Assembly (NCBI GenBank): GCA_032717465.1
Contig: CM064748.1
Location: 8,226,807 to 8,290,806 of the forward strand
Source: Coenobita brevimanus
Taxonomy: Eukaryota > Arthropoda > Malacostraca > Decapoda > Coenobitidae
Reading direction: 5' to 3'
Length of the DNA stretch: 64,000 nucleotides
In this document: positions 62,536 to 64,000 of the stretch, one piece after another
Position numbering within the stretch: the stretch's first letter is position 1
Layout of the letters: each line of letters opens with the position of its first letter
Translations under genes and position numbers: made by a program
Notes under the pieces: model-generated
Told to the model about the DNA's origin: nothing
Databases searched by the model: none
What the model saw: only the letters and a program-made list of their open reading frames with translations

Positions 62536-63235
62536 TGGAATCATATCCATTAATCCTTGAAGTAGTCGGCCACCTCCGATATTTTGCTCAGTTGCCGCTG
62601 TGTTGGTCTCTTCATTACCGTATGTGTTGTGTCTTTGGCCTTCTCATGTTTACATTGAGTGCGGTAGGTTCCTCGTGCTCCATCACCTGTATGGTTTTGC
62701 TGAGTGACATGTCTTGGTGGTGTGGGGTAGCCAGATAATGTCACTCATCATATCATCAGTCAGACCTTGCCCCGGTGTTCTTTTGGCCCCTTGCACTGGT
62801 ACCCTAAGTGCACCAGTGAAGGGTGTTGCCAGGACTGACGTGTGCACGGGTGCTTAGCGTCACCCGCGTTGGATGGCTGCCACAGACGCTGCCCCTCACT
62901 GACACTATGTTTATTATCATATCCTCTCAGTGGCAACACTTCCACAATGGCTGGAGTGTCGTATCATGAGCTCTGACCCCCTGCTGTGGTGGTAAGTGAA
63001 CCTCTAGGTCACCCCAGTCCTCTGTGATCAACCCAGTCACCTCCGGCCCCGTGTGTGCATTGCCTTACATGGCCGTGCACAGCAAACATCCTCGAGTGTT
63101 GCAAGGATCTCCTGACTGAATGGCTACATCAGACTGGTAGTGTTTGGTGAGAACTAAATCACTTTTACTGTTGTGTGGCATCTACAGTACAAGTGCCATG
63201 TCCAGGCCAATTGTACGGTACTATCATCGCTTCGA
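62536..63235. other. No gene seen
   Basis: Mixed-composition sequence including 62760-63090 of moderately GC-rich DNA with CCAGTCACCTCCGGCCCC. Short open frames only; no recognisable domain. Confidence 0.4.
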
Positions 63236-63239
63236 TTTT

Positions 63240-64000
63240 CGTCTCGTTTCGTTTATAAACGCTCCAACCTGTTTGCATGCATTGCCTTAGTCACCTACTG
63301 GCGGCTCTCCATGACGCTCGATCTCTGGCAGCCTCCCTATTCAGTCCCTTATCCATGAGGTCGCACCCAATGACTTCGCCCCGTTTTTTTTTTTTTTTTT
63401 CGGTCTGCTTCTCGCATCCCTAAATCTAATGTTCACATTTCTCACTTTCTGCACCCAACTGTCATCCCCCATCCTCTCCACATGCCCAAACCATCTCAAT
63501 CTACCCTTCTTCATCACATCAATACACTCCAGTCCCATCCATTCTCCCACACCATCTCAATCTATCCCTCCTCATCACCACACCAATACACTCCACTCCC
63601 ATCCTTCCTACCAAACCATCTCAATCTACCCCTCCTCATCACACCACCAGTACACTCCAGTCCAATCCTACCTCTCAACTCTTCCGTCACAAACTTAGCC
63701 CCCCCTCCTCCCCCAGGCCTCACACTCAGGGACGCACTGCACATCCACCTAATCATTGTCATTTCTGTACGTTTGAGTCTGTGAATATCCTCTCTCTTTA
63801 CTGCCCAGGTCTCACTACCATACAGCATTACACTCCTAACACATGCCACATACAAAGACCCCTTAGCACGTAGGGAGAGACCTCTCAGTGTCAGGAGAGG
63901 CAACAGCTTCCTGAACTTCTTCCAACCACTGCTCACTCTAGCCACAGAGCTGCTCCAGCCCCACCTCCAGCACATAACATGTGTCCCAGATAACAAAACT
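63240..64000 (-). mobile_element. RTE-like family 2, 3' end, running off the window
   Basis: TTATAAACGCTCCAACCTGT end, then minus-strand RGRPKKKK-type remnant, an expanded WFGHVERM-region (three or four direct copies of CATCTCAATCTACCCCTCCT), LKRTEMTMIRWMCSASLSVR, ACVRSVMLYGSETWAVK and GWKKFRKLLPLLTLRGLSLR at the edge. Confidence 0.8.

Overview
This window is intron- and repeat-dominated animal DNA. Everything points to an arthropod, most likely a decapod crustacean: large introns full of RTE, CR1, L2-like and I-like LINEs, GATA-tailed SINE-like repeats, abundant microsatellites, and degenerate GGTTA/TTAGG-like tracts. The organism call is inference from repeat content and protein style, not from a database match.

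Two degraded host genes lie head to tail on the + strand. From about 26.2 to 36.0 kb is a mitochondrial arginyl-tRNA synthetase (RARS2) relic. It keeps its exon/intron layout but carries stops and frameshifts, a changed signature motif, and apparently lacks most of the catalytic middle. From about 38.3 (or 42.7) to 49.9 kb are exons of a SECIS-binding protein 2 (SECISBP2/SBP2) gene covering the L7Ae RNA-binding domain and the C-terminus. These exons are open, except that the third is split by a 133-bp insertion made of a LINE 3' end with a GATA tail. A third relic, the last exon of ribosomal protein L35, lies at 52.25 kb. Candidate exons of unknown genes with good splice sites lie at 826-952, 9584-9760 and 16435-16624.

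Mobile elements by region: 0-26 kb holds RTE-like family 1 (GATA-tailed; longest copy 10.6-12.5 kb), RTE-like family 2 (reverse transcriptase with an embedded PHD-type zinc finger), a hAT-type MITE (7.7-8.6 kb), an L2-like LINE (18-19.4 kb) and a CR1 inverted pair (22.6-24.8 kb). The RARS2 introns hold a hAT MITE with a perfect 8-bp duplication (26.4 kb) and a piggyBac-like MITE (29.4 kb). A mariner relic lies at 36.6 kb. The first large SBP2 intron contains an almost complete family-2 RTE (38.9-42.4 kb), itself carrying a pogo-like MITE and a 117-bp SINE with its own target duplication. At 55.3-57.2 kb is an I-like LINE with RNase H.

The most unusual object is at 58.56-60.04 kb: a GC-rich unit of about 1.45 kb flanked by a perfect 13-bp direct repeat and ending in (CA)n. 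It carries one intact 380-codon ORF with an N-terminal cold-shock (Y-box type) domain and otherwise unrecognised sequence. It looks like a recently retroposed unit and is the best candidate here for something undescribed. Other notable points are a shared 3' tail between RTE family 1 and a SINE-like family, and an array of stacked copies of that tail at 61.77-62.11 kb.
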